A DNA stretch of 17,581 nt, taken from an uncultured Bacteroidales bacterium (GTDB taxonomy: Bacteria; Bacteroidota; Bacteroidia; Bacteroidales; UBA932). The number at the start of each line of letters is the position of its first letter. Position 1 is the first letter of the stretch. Location of the stretch: positions 1-17,581 of the forward strand of contig CAKUSF010000037.1 in NCBI GenBank assembly GCA_934678915.1, read 5' to 3'. A model generated the notes under the pieces. The model saw nothing but the letters and a program-made list of their open reading frames with translations. It made no database searches and was not told the DNA's origin. The position numbers were made by a program, and so were the translations under genes. Below are positions 8,240-16,064 of the stretch, piece by piece.

Positions 8240-9451
8240 TTAGTCAGCCTGCGAAGGGATGTAGCCGTAAGGAACGAGCTCCCAGAGATCGATAAAGCCG
8301 TCCTTGGTGTTCCAAGAATTTTTGAACACAATCGAGAAATAACGACCTGTTGCTCCTTGGGTAGTTGACACCGATGGATCTCTGAACGCAGTTCCTATCA
8401 GAGTATTAATGAACGGAATACCATAATTATTGAGGTAGTCGCTCTCGTCCGGATTGTAATACGTTGAGCCGACATAAATGGCAATGTCCTTTATGTAACG
8501 AAGTGTAGGCTGATCCGGATGCTCATAAAACTCAAAACCGGTAAAGGCATATTCCTCACCAACCGATTTCTGAGTATCGACAGAAAGGATCTTCGGGAAC
8601 TGATTCTTTATGGCATCAGATTTTGAACTGTGCCAGCTGAAAGCGGAGAGGTCCATGTTGCCGTCAAAGATGTTGCTCGGCACATTGATTCCGAAATATT
8701 GATTCTTTGTGACAGAAACATTCCACCTCTTGCCATCCAAGGCGTAGGAAATGCCATCGTTTGATTTCGTCCAATGACTCCAGACCGTGTCCTTTCCGGC
8801 AGCGGGACAGAAGGATGAGGAATATTCAAACCTCTTGCCCTTGAGGGCATTCGGGAATGTCACCTCGTTCTCGCCAGGCTTCAGGACTGTTTCACAATCA
8901 ACCCATTCGTCCTGAAGGTTCTTGTAGCGGAAGCGGGTGGCGATCATCTCGTCTGTGGCTTTTGACATCACGATTTTGGCATCCTTGCCATCCATTCTGG
9001 CTAGACTTACGGTTCTCTCCGAGCGAGAAATCATCCAACTGTCTCCATAAGGAGAAACCGTGATCTCTGCTGCGAGGGATCTGTTGCCTGCGTCATCGTA
9101 ATTGACGATGTCGAAGGTGTAAGATCTGTCCTCAAGGTCGCCTACCTCCATCGAGACCTTACCGTCAGGATAGTTTGCGTAGTCTATGTCACGGGAACTT
9201 GCGTAGTTGTCCCAGAACAAGGTGGCCGTGCGGACCGCTGGATCCATCGGTTTCTCCCAAGTGACGATCACGCTCTGGTACCCTGACACGGAGGTGAGAT
9301 TAATGGCCTTGGCCGGGTAGTCGTAGCCTCCCTTCTTGACCCATTCCTTATAGATTTCGTCCTGACCACCGCAAGAAGAGAGTAGGATAGCTACACCGAC
9401 AGCGGTCAAGAGTCGCGATGATATATTTTTTACATTCATATTCATAGTCAT
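8240..9451 (-). CDS. DUF4998-type surface lipoprotein with discoidin-like C-terminus
   Basis: This protein of up to 403 residues has a lipobox ending LSSC (Cys27). The next segment, DEIYKEWVKKGGYDYPAKA, and the following Fn3-like strands (GYQSVIVTWEKPMDPAVRTATLFWDN) match the DUF4998 family of PUL lipoproteins. A second Fn3-like stretch follows at about 140-235. The C-terminal 160 residues resemble a DUF5000/F5/8-type C (discoidin) sandwich, with FDGNMDLSAFSWHS, then AFTGFEFYEH and IKDIAIYVGS. Such proteins take the SusE/SusF-like surface glycan-binding position after SusD. No enzyme motif is seen. Possible starts are ATG 9451, 9445 and 9439. The susD gene has the same ATGAATATG start, which favours 9445, but 9451 is kept as the longest. 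The gap to the previous stop is 8 bases from 9451. Confidence 0.8.
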   Translation of the reverse strand: MTMNMNVKNISSRLLTAVGVAILLSSCGGQDEIYKEWVKKGGYDYPAKAINLTSVSGYQSVIVTWEKPMDPAVRTATLFWDNYASSRDIDYANYPDGKVSMEVGDLEDRSYTFDIVNYDDAGNRSLAAEITVSPYGDSWMISRSERTVSLARMDGKDAKIVMSKATDEMIATRFRYKNLQDEWVDCETVLKPGENEVTFPNALKGKRFEYSSSFCPAAGKDTVWSHWTKSNDGISYALDGKRWNVSVTKNQYFGINVPSNIFDGNMDLSAFSWHSSKSDAIKNQFPKILSVDTQKSVGEEYAFTGFEFYEHPDQPTLRYIKDIAIYVGSTYYNPDESDYLNNYGIPFINTLIGTAFRDPSVSTTQGATGRYFSIVFKNSWNTKDGFIDLWELVPYGYIPSQAD

Positions 9452-9459
9452 TTTGCTGT

Positions 9460-10761
9460 TTAATCTACCACACGTCCATAAAGTGTGATCTCACCGAACT
9501 GGGCAGCTGCGTTTGCCGCGTCAGGCATTTCCCAAGCAACGTATGAGGTGAGCACGATCCTAAGGTAACGGAAATGATAGAAAGCATCAGGATAAACTTC
9601 GCTGTCAAGCTCAAAGTCGTTGCCATTGTTGAAATACTCCGTGTCTTCCTGTGTGATCACGCCCGGAGTTCCATCGTCAAGGTAGCCGGACGGCTTGTAC
9701 TGGATGAACTTGCCGAGGCATTTCCACGAGTCATCGAAACCGTGCTCTCCATCTCCCGGAACTCCTGAAGGATCCTGGCTGCCCCAGAACTCGAAGTTAC
9801 GGATGTGCGCGTCACCGTAGATCTGCGGATAGCCTATTCGCGGCAGGGTTGCAATACGGCTAAGCTCCACATTGCAGCCAAGGTCGATTGTCAGCCAGCA
9901 AGGGATAGGGGCTCTGTCTACAGCCATAAAGTGTGGTGAGGAAGAATGTCCTGAACCATCCCAAAGGCTTCTGACAGGGTATAAGCTGTTTTCTCCCTGA
10001 ATCGTAAATATGTTGTCATCCTTGCTGCACACGGCTGATCCATTGTAAGAGAATCCGGATTTCGGGATCTCGATCTCAGGAAGAGGGGTAAGCACTGTCT
10101 TGACGGTGTCAGAGATATTCCCCCAACGATCACGGATGTAAACCCCGAACACTGCCTCCTCAGGATCAAGACCTCGTCTGGTCAGGGTAATGTTGTCACT
10201 TGCCGTAAACAAGGTAGTGACCTCTGTCCACTTGATCTCATTGACAGGCTTGTCAGCGTTTCCAAGATCAGAATCCTTGAGCAGACAGACAGCAAGGTCA
10301 GCTTTGCTTTCATTTCCAATTATCTTGATCTTCACTCCTCCTGCCGCGGCCACAATGGTCGGTGTGACTGTGCGGATAGCCGGCATCTCAGGGTTGAACT
10401 TGACAATCACAGGCTCTGATTTATCCTCGTTCACGTTGAACGAGCAGACCTGGATCTCGTGTTCGTCAGTGTCAGCGTAGCCCTCAACCTTAAGGCTGTC
10501 CACATAGCGGGACACCTTGGACTCGACTTCCACTCCGCCACGGTTGTAGGTAGCAACGACACCTTTGATGTTCTTGTCATCCGGAATCTTTACCCAGAGG
10601 ACAGCGCCACCACTTGTCGCCTTGACTTTGGTAACCTCCACTGGCTGCGGGGTAGGTATGTCCTTGTCAAGCTGGTCAATCCTGCCGTGATTGTCTTCAG
10701 CACAGCCAAAGGCCAGCAGCAAGGCCACTATTGATGTAGATGTAAATAATATCCTTTTCAT
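9460..10761 (-). CDS. DUF4959/DUF5126/DUF5000-type surface glycan-binding lipoprotein
   Basis: From the ATG at 10761 this gives 433 residues with a signal peptide and lipobox LAFGC (Cys20). A longer frame to 10788 would need a TTG and would overlap the susD stop, so 10761 was chosen; it leaves a 20-base gap. The order fits the common PUL architecture: a DUF4959-like Fn3 domain (about 35-125), a DUF5126-like domain (about 125-230, ending before PLPEIEIPKSGF), and a DUF5000-like discoidin sandwich (about 240-433). The last shows SLWDGSGHSSSPHFM, CWLTIDLGCNVELSRIATLP and HIRNFEFWGSQD, hallmarks of the F5/8-type C fold. Proteins of this type lie right after SusD and are thought to bind the target glycan at the surface. 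No catalytic residues are visible. The ligand is unknown. Confidence 0.85.
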   Translation of the reverse strand: MKRILFTSTSIVALLLAFGCAEDNHGRIDQLDKDIPTPQPVEVTKVKATSGGAVLWVKIPDDKNIKGVVATYNRGGVEVESKVSRYVDSLKVEGYADTDEHEIQVCSFNVNEDKSEPVIVKFNPEMPAIRTVTPTIVAAAGGVKIKIIGNESKADLAVCLLKDSDLGNADKPVNEIKWTEVTTLFTASDNITLTRRGLDPEEAVFGVYIRDRWGNISDTVKTVLTPLPEIEIPKSGFSYNGSAVCSKDDNIFTIQGENSLYPVRSLWDGSGHSSSPHFMAVDRAPIPCWLTIDLGCNVELSRIATLPRIGYPQIYGDAHIRNFEFWGSQDPSGVPGDGEHGFDDSWKCLGKFIQYKPSGYLDDGTPGVITQEDTEYFNNGNDFELDSEVYPDAFYHFRYLRIVLTSYVAWEMPDAANAAAQFGEITLYGRVVD

Positions 10762-10781
10762 TTGCAATGTTCTCTTAACTG

Positions 10782-12752
10782 TTACCAACCGATGTTCTGA
10801 ACGAGGTTAGGATTGATTTCGATGTTGTAAGTGGAGATTGGCCAGAAATAGTCCTTGAGACCGAACTTCTGCTCATAGACGAACTTCTTGACATAGTAGT
10901 CCTCAGGGTTCTTTGCTGTGATGTCGAAACCGTAAATTCCCTTCTGGTACTCGGCAGGTGCCTCTTTCCATCTGCGGATGTCCCAGAACCTCTGGCTTTC
11001 AAATGCAAGTTCGTTCAGACGCTCGCGGTGAATGATCGCACGCATTCCGACTTTGGTGTTGTAGTAACCAGGGCTGTTGCTGTAGGTGTCCCAAGATGTC
11101 TTCACATCCGGAATCTTTGCACGCTCACGCACAGCATTGATGTACTTGAACAAATCATCGCTGTGCGCTCCGTTAGGACCTTCGGCCTCATTGATTGCCT
11201 CAGCATAAAGAAGATAGAGGTCAGACAAACGGATCATCGGCCAAGGGTACCATGTTGCAGACACTCCTGTAAAAGAGTTGTTACCTGTCCAAGTCGCATT
11301 GATTGGGAAATGCTTTTTCGGGAAGAATCCGGTCACAGGTCCGGTCTGGTTGCCTCTCTTGGCGTGGACACCACCCACACGGCAGGCCACGTATTTAACA
11401 TCCTCAGGCTTGAGGTCGTTGTAGTTGCCAAGTTGTCCGAGCCAGTTGCCACCATCGAATCCAAGGGAGGCGTAGTAGCGAGGCTCGCGGTCAAAGTTGA
11501 GTTTGATAGTGGTGTAGCCCTTGCAGATGTAATAGGCATGCTGGTCGTCACCGACACGAAGATCCATCGGGTTGATGTTGGCCCACTCGGAATCGTTGGC
11601 TATAGGCAGTCCGTGTACGGTGTAGAACTGCTCAGCGATTTTGAGCGGAACTCCAATGAATATGTAGCCTCCGAGCATGTCGGTGTACCCATTGAGGATT
11701 GGCATGCAGAGCCTATGGTAAATGTTCATACTCCCACTCGGAGACTGGGTGTTGCCCCAGATAAGCTCGCTGTTCCATTTCTGGTTGAATGCGTTGCGAA
11801 GGGTCAAGGTTGTCTTGAGGGAATCTGTCATACGATAGGTGATGTCATCACCCTGATAGAGGGAGATATTCGCTTCCTCAGAGATAGTAATAGCCTCGCG
11901 GCAAGCTTCCATCGCTGCAGTCCAACGGGCAAGTTTCTCGTCATCAGTCTTCTCAGGGAAGAGCCTCGTGGTTCCGTCGGTGTCAACGAGAGCGGCCTGT
12001 TCGGAGTTACCGTTAAACAATGGGCTGGCAGCATAGACAGCGACTTTGGCCTTGAAAGCTGCACAGATGGCCTTGTTTATACGGCCATATTCCTCAACAG
12101 AAGGATTGATGACCGGAAGGTCTGGCATAGCCTTGTCAAGAAGTTCGATGATGAAATCAAAGCACTCATCAATGTTGTCCCTATGCACACGCACCTCATC
12201 AACCGATGAATCAATCGGAAGACTTTCGCGGATGATAGGAACCGGTCCCCATTTGCGGACAAGGTTGAAGTGGTAGTAAGCCTTGAGGAATGTCACCTCA
12301 GCCACCCATTTGGCTTTTTCCTCCTCGTCCATATCCGGAACCCTTGAAATGTTGTCCACAAGTATGTCGCAGCATCGGATGCCTTCGTACATGCTCGCCC
12401 AGTCATTGGCATAGACAGTGTTGGCGGTCATGTTGCCACGCGCGATGTAGGACATCGTGAACGGAACACGGGCACTGGTATTGGTCGTGGTACGACCATA
12501 GAGATCCCAGTACTCGTCACTACCTAACATCGCAGGGTCGCTGCCCATTGTACCCTCGACAGTCATGTAGGAATAGCAGGTAGCCAAATACTTGATGGCC
12601 GATGACCTAAGGTTGAACGCAGTCTCGACAGAAGGCAGACCATCGTCAGGGACCACGTCAAGGAACTTGTTGCATCCGGTGGTGCTGAGCAGAAGAGCCG
12701 CAGTGGTGAGCACGGATGCTATTGATTTATTAATATTCTTGCGCATATTCAT
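10782..12752 (-). CDS. SusD/RagB-type outer-membrane glycan-binding lipoprotein
   Basis: About 656 residues from the ATG at 12752 (MNMRKN...); an in-frame TTG at 12758 and an ATG at 12746 are alternatives. The lipobox ends STTGC, and the mature protein starts CNKFLDVVPDD, a typical SusD N-terminus. The TPR-type helical body and the late SusD signatures are present: MIRLSDLYLLYAEAINEAEG, then YINAVRERA, then RERLNELAFESQRFWDIRRW. SusD proteins sit as lids on SusC, bind oligosaccharide and pass it into the pore. At about 656 residues it is larger than many SusD proteins (roughly 500-600). It lies 9 bases after the SusC stop, as in most susCD pairs. The natural ligand cannot be read from the sequence. 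Confidence 0.95.
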   Translation of the reverse strand: MNMRKNINKSIASVLTTAALLLSTTGCNKFLDVVPDDGLPSVETAFNLRSSAIKYLATCYSYMTVEGTMGSDPAMLGSDEYWDLYGRTTTNTSARVPFTMSYIARGNMTANTVYANDWASMYEGIRCCDILVDNISRVPDMDEEEKAKWVAEVTFLKAYYHFNLVRKWGPVPIIRESLPIDSSVDEVRVHRDNIDECFDFIIELLDKAMPDLPVINPSVEEYGRINKAICAAFKAKVAVYAASPLFNGNSEQAALVDTDGTTRLFPEKTDDEKLARWTAAMEACREAITISEEANISLYQGDDITYRMTDSLKTTLTLRNAFNQKWNSELIWGNTQSPSGSMNIYHRLCMPILNGYTDMLGGYIFIGVPLKIAEQFYTVHGLPIANDSEWANINPMDLRVGDDQHAYYICKGYTTIKLNFDREPRYYASLGFDGGNWLGQLGNYNDLKPEDVKYVACRVGGVHAKRGNQTGPVTGFFPKKHFPINATWTGNNSFTGVSATWYPWPMIRLSDLYLLYAEAINEAEGPNGAHSDDLFKYINAVRERAKIPDVKTSWDTYSNSPGYYNTKVGMRAIIHRERLNELAFESQRFWDIRRWKEAPAEYQKGIYGFDITAKNPEDYYVKKFVYEQKFGLKDYFWPISTYNIEINPNLVQNIGW

Positions 12753-12761
12753 AGTCAAGGA

Positions 12762-15700
12762 TTATTTGAAGGTCACGTTCACACCAATGTTGAAAGTCTT
12801 CTGAATCGGGTAGTTGAAGCCCTCTCCTGCGAGCTCAGGATCCCAAAGCTTGAACTTGCTCCAGCACAGGAGGTTGTTGCCCTGGAAATAGACTCGGAGG
12901 TTGTCGATGTGAATCTTGTTTGTAAACTTCTGAGGGAGAGTGTAACCGAGCTCCAACTGCTTGAGACGAAGGAAGGATCCATCCCTCATCCACCAAGTGC
13001 TGACTGCGGTGTTGTTGTAGTTCTCGTAAGCACTGTACCTTGGGTAAAGGGCGTAGATGTCACGATTGTCCTCGCTCCAGTGGCTGTCAGCGTAGGCCTG
13101 AAGCAACTGTCCGTTGTTCACGAACGGAGCCGTTCCGTACTTGTTGTAGGTGGGGTTGTAGGCACTTGTTGCATCAATCCAGAAGGACTCGCGGGCAAGA
13201 CCTTGGAAGAACACGGAGAAGTCAAAGCCCTTGTGACCGAGTGACACACCGAATCCGTAGATGATCTCAGGGGATGTAGGGTAGCCGATTGGAACCATAT
13301 CCGCGTTGGTGATCACACCGTCTCCGTTGACATCGGTGTACTTGATGTCACCACCACCGTACTGGCTACCGAAAGCGGCTTGAGAAGGACTGTTAGCAGC
13401 ATCCTCATCGTCAATGAATAGGCGCTCTGCGATGTAGCCCCAAGTCTGCTTGATGGAGTAGCCGGCATGCTGACGGTAAGCCTCCGGATAGGTAGGCTCC
13501 TCGTAGATGTCGTACTTGCTCGTAGAATAGGTGAAGTTTGCTCTGGCTGAAGCCCAAAGGCCGCTGGCCCAAGCCTGCTTGTAGTCAGCTTGGATGTCAA
13601 CACCTTTGGCTCTGGCCTGACCGATGTTGCCATAGACCGAAGCCTGAAGTCCCATCGTGTTCGGAATGTCAGCACGCTGCATGAATATGTCGGAGCGACG
13701 CTCGGTGAAATATTCAGCGATAATGTCAAGTTTCTTGAAGAGCCCCAATTCAAGGGCGTAGTTCGTCTTGTAGGACTTTTCCCAAGTAATCGCCTCGTTA
13801 GCATAACGCACGACATCTATTCCGGTGTAGGTGACATCTCTGAGCTCACCGAATGAAGCGGATTTGCTAGAACTGTTCATGTTCATCTCGGAAAGATAAT
13901 AGAACCTATTCTTTGCATTTCCGATGTTGTCGTTGCCGACAAGTCCGTAGGAGTAACGAAGCTTTAGGTTGTTGACGACTTTTGTCAATGGCTTGAACCA
14001 CTTTTCATTGGATGCCATCCACGCCAGACCGGCTGAAGGGAAGAATCCCCAGCGGTGGGACTTGTGGAAACGTTCGGAACCGTTGTAGCCGAAGTTATAT
14101 TCAATGAAATACCTCTTGTCGAAGCCGTAGGTGAAACGTCCGGAGAGTCCAGCGTTGCGTGAAGGCAGGGACAGCTGAAGGGATCCGGCATTGGCGGTCA
14201 AAGACTCGCTTGCCGTGAGCACCAGAAGGCCGGTCACATCATGCTTGCCGAATGAACGGTTGTAGTTCAGACGGGTCTCGGAGTACATCGTGTTCTTCAC
14301 CGTCTTGCCACTCTCTGTGTAAGTCAGGTAGTCGGTACCGTTCTCATTGATTCTCCTCACATGGTACTCTCCAGTGTAGGAATCATACCTGTCCAATGTG
14401 TACCAGTAAGGGTTGAACTGACGGTTCACAGTAAATTCGGACAACCTCGTGAGGTTGAACAATGTCATAAAGCTGAGTCCCTTTGTGATGAACTTGAGGT
14501 CTTGATTGAGTTCGACCGCAGCGATCATCTGGGAGCGCTGGTAGTTCTTGTAACCCTTGACGAGGTTGGCGTACGGGTTGATGTAGGAACCGTCCTCATA
14601 GTTACCGAACATGATGTGCTGGATGCCAACGTGCTCATCGTCCACCGGGTAGTAGGCCGGGAAGAGCACTGGATCGGAGTGCATGACCTGACGATAAACA
14701 TCACTACCTCCGTTCAGAGGTCCCTGGTAGTCGCGGAAGTTACCGGTAAGACGGACCGCCAGCTTCGTGGTCGGGGTAACGTTGATGTCCACATTGGAGC
14801 GGAGAGTATAGTTCTTGTCATCAATGTTGTTGTTGAAGCTGTTTCTCTTATCGACTTTCAGAATACCAGTGTCCTCAGTGTAGGCACCGGACACATAGTA
14901 GGTCGCAACCTTGCCTCCACCACGCGCTGAAACGTTTGCGCGGTAGCTTGTAGCAAAATCCTTGAAAAGCATATCGTACCAGTCGTTGGCAGGATAGATG
15001 AGACGGTTGGCACCCGGTTTTCCAGTTTGTTCTATCTTGTCGTAACTGTACTTCAGGTCTCCAAGAGGGTCACGCGTAGAGATAGCCTCATTGTAGGATT
15101 TCATGTAGGTCACAGGGTCAGCAAGCTCAACCACATCGGTAGGTGTTGAGATTGAGGTCTCGACACGGGCGAAGATCTTAGCCGGGCCTTCCTGACCGCG
15201 CTTAGTGGTCACGAAGATGACACCGTTGGCTCCACGGGCTCCGTAGAGGGCCGTCGCTGTGGCATCCTTCATGATTGAGAAGCTCTCGATGTCGTCCGGC
15301 TGAAGGCGAGCGAGGTCGGTCGAGGTCAGCTCGATGTTGTCGATGAGGATGAGAGGGCTGGTGTTAGCACCGAAAGTGGTGATACCACGTACGAAGAAGT
15401 CAGCGTTGTCCTGGCCCGGCTCACCGGTACGCTGGTAGGCAATCACACCAGCCACGTTACCTGCCAATGCAGTGGTAAGGTTACTGGAAGGCACCTTAAG
15501 AGTCTTAACATCGACTGTGGAGATAGAGCCGATGACGCTCTCTTTTCTCTGTTTACCAAAGGCGACCAGAGTCACCCCGTCAAGTTCGTTAGCTGCGTTT
15601 TTCAGCTTTACAATGAAGTTTGTCTGAGAACCGGCCTGAATGATCTGAGTCTCTTTACCAAGACACTCGAACTTCAACTTGTCGGTCGGTTTGACACCGG

Positions 15701-15890
15701 TGAGTTCAAATGTTCCGTCAAGGTCTGTCATGACACCTCGTGTCGTACCTTCAACGGAGACCGTAGCTCCCGGCATAGGCTCGCCCGTCTCCTCTTCATA
15801 GATCACACCCTTGATGGTCTTGGTCTGAGCCACAGCCATCACTGATGCGAAGATGAGCGCAAGCGACAATGCGATCTTTTTGAAAGACAT
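12762..15890 (-). CDS. SusC/RagA-type TonB-dependent outer-membrane glycan transporter
   Basis: This is a 1042-residue outer-membrane beta-barrel receptor. A signal peptide is followed by an AVA|Q cleavage site near residue 21. Residues about 23-105 form a CarboxypepD_reg-like domain (KGVIYEEETGEPMPGATVSV, GVMTDLDGTFEL). A TonB-dependent plug follows, with the SusC/RagA signature DATATALYGARGANGVI at about 208-224. The rest is the barrel, ending NIGVNVTFK. The length is normal for SusC. There is no extra N-terminal secretin-like STN domain, so direct control by an adjacent anti-sigma partner through SusC is unlikely. It is the first gene of the minus-strand run and has a candidate promoter -7 element at 15998-16005, which would give a leader of about 100 bases. 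It imports oligosaccharide handed over by SusD, powered by TonB-ExbBD. Confidence 0.97.
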   Translation of the reverse strand: MSFKKIALSLALIFASVMAVAQTKTIKGVIYEEETGEPMPGATVSVEGTTRGVMTDLDGTFELTGVKPTDKLKFECLGKETQIIQAGSQTNFIVKLKNAANELDGVTLVAFGKQRKESVIGSISTVDVKTLKVPSSNLTTALAGNVAGVIAYQRTGEPGQDNADFFVRGITTFGANTSPLILIDNIELTSTDLARLQPDDIESFSIMKDATATALYGARGANGVIFVTTKRGQEGPAKIFARVETSISTPTDVVELADPVTYMKSYNEAISTRDPLGDLKYSYDKIEQTGKPGANRLIYPANDWYDMLFKDFATSYRANVSARGGGKVATYYVSGAYTEDTGILKVDKRNSFNNNIDDKNYTLRSNVDINVTPTTKLAVRLTGNFRDYQGPLNGGSDVYRQVMHSDPVLFPAYYPVDDEHVGIQHIMFGNYEDGSYINPYANLVKGYKNYQRSQMIAAVELNQDLKFITKGLSFMTLFNLTRLSEFTVNRQFNPYWYTLDRYDSYTGEYHVRRINENGTDYLTYTESGKTVKNTMYSETRLNYNRSFGKHDVTGLLVLTASESLTANAGSLQLSLPSRNAGLSGRFTYGFDKRYFIEYNFGYNGSERFHKSHRWGFFPSAGLAWMASNEKWFKPLTKVVNNLKLRYSYGLVGNDNIGNAKNRFYYLSEMNMNSSSKSASFGELRDVTYTGIDVVRYANEAITWEKSYKTNYALELGLFKKLDIIAEYFTERRSDIFMQRADIPNTMGLQASVYGNIGQARAKGVDIQADYKQAWASGLWASARANFTYSTSKYDIYEEPTYPEAYRQHAGYSIKQTWGYIAERLFIDDEDAANSPSQAAFGSQYGGGDIKYTDVNGDGVITNADMVPIGYPTSPEIIYGFGVSLGHKGFDFSVFFQGLARESFWIDATSAYNPTYNKYGTAPFVNNGQLLQAYADSHWSEDNRDIYALYPRYSAYENYNNTAVSTWWMRDGSFLRLKQLELGYTLPQKFTNKIHIDNLRVYFQGNNLLCWSKFKLWDPELAGEGFNYPIQKTFNIGVNVTFK

Positions 15891-15997
15891 AAACGTTTTT
15901 AAAATTTATAGTTTAATTAAAGTGTTACCTTCTTCAATTAATTGTAGCCTACTTACTTCGCAAACCGATTTAATAGACATAAACCAAACTCCTCACG

Positions 15998-16005
15998 CAA
16001 AGGTA
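15998..16005 (-). promoter_or_regulatory. Candidate Bacteroidota -7 promoter element for the susC operon
   Basis: On the minus strand the sequence reads TACCTTTG, followed by C. It matches the Bacteroidota -7 consensus TAnnTTTG. No good -33 TTTG is found at the usual 19-21 base spacing, so the promoter may need an activator. Transcription would start near 15992, leaving a leader of about 100 bases before the susC ATG. Confidence 0.55.
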
Positions 16006-16042
16006 GGAAAGACAAATTTAAAGACTTTTTCACAAAAAACAA

Positions 16043-16050
16043 TAGATTTG
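16043..16050 (+). promoter_or_regulatory. Candidate Bacteroidota -7 promoter element for the GH92 gene
   Basis: TAGATTTG, followed by C, matches TAnnTTTG on the plus strand. A second match, TATATTTG, lies at 16053-16060 but is so close to the ATG at 16065 that it would give an almost leaderless mRNA. The first match would give a leader of roughly 8 to 10 bases. No clear -33 box is present. Confidence 0.45.
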
Positions 16051-16064
16051 CTTATATTTGGAAC

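Larger units (their letters stand above)
15891..16064. promoter_or_regulatory. Divergent regulatory region between susC and the GH92 gene
   Basis: These 174 AT-rich bases separate susC (minus) and the GH92 gene (plus), with no plausible gene inside. They contain a -7 match for each direction, two short palindromes in the susC leader (15912-15921 and 15935-15944), and a direct repeat AAAGAC at 16008-16013 and 16020-16025. A regulator of both directions could bind here (inference). Confidence 0.75.

Noticed and set aside
10762..10788. Longer N-terminus of the DUF4959-type protein starting at 10788
   Set aside because: It would need a TTG start overlapping the susD stop and would put extra residues before a normal signal peptide. 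The ATG at 10761 fits better.
11028..12209. Plus-strand open frame of 393 codons inside susD
   Set aside because: It lies fully antisense to a clear SusD gene, its translation has no recognisable domain, signal peptide or family motif, and it has no separate context. It is a shadow frame.
12753..12758. TTG start for susD at 12758
   Set aside because: An in-frame ATG two codons later gives a normal lipoprotein signal peptide, so the TTG is not needed.
15891..16064. Possible small RNA or short gene between susC and the GH92 gene
   Set aside because: An open plus-strand frame crosses part of it, but it overlaps the susC start antisense, has no Shine-Dalgarno or family match, and promoter elements explain the region.
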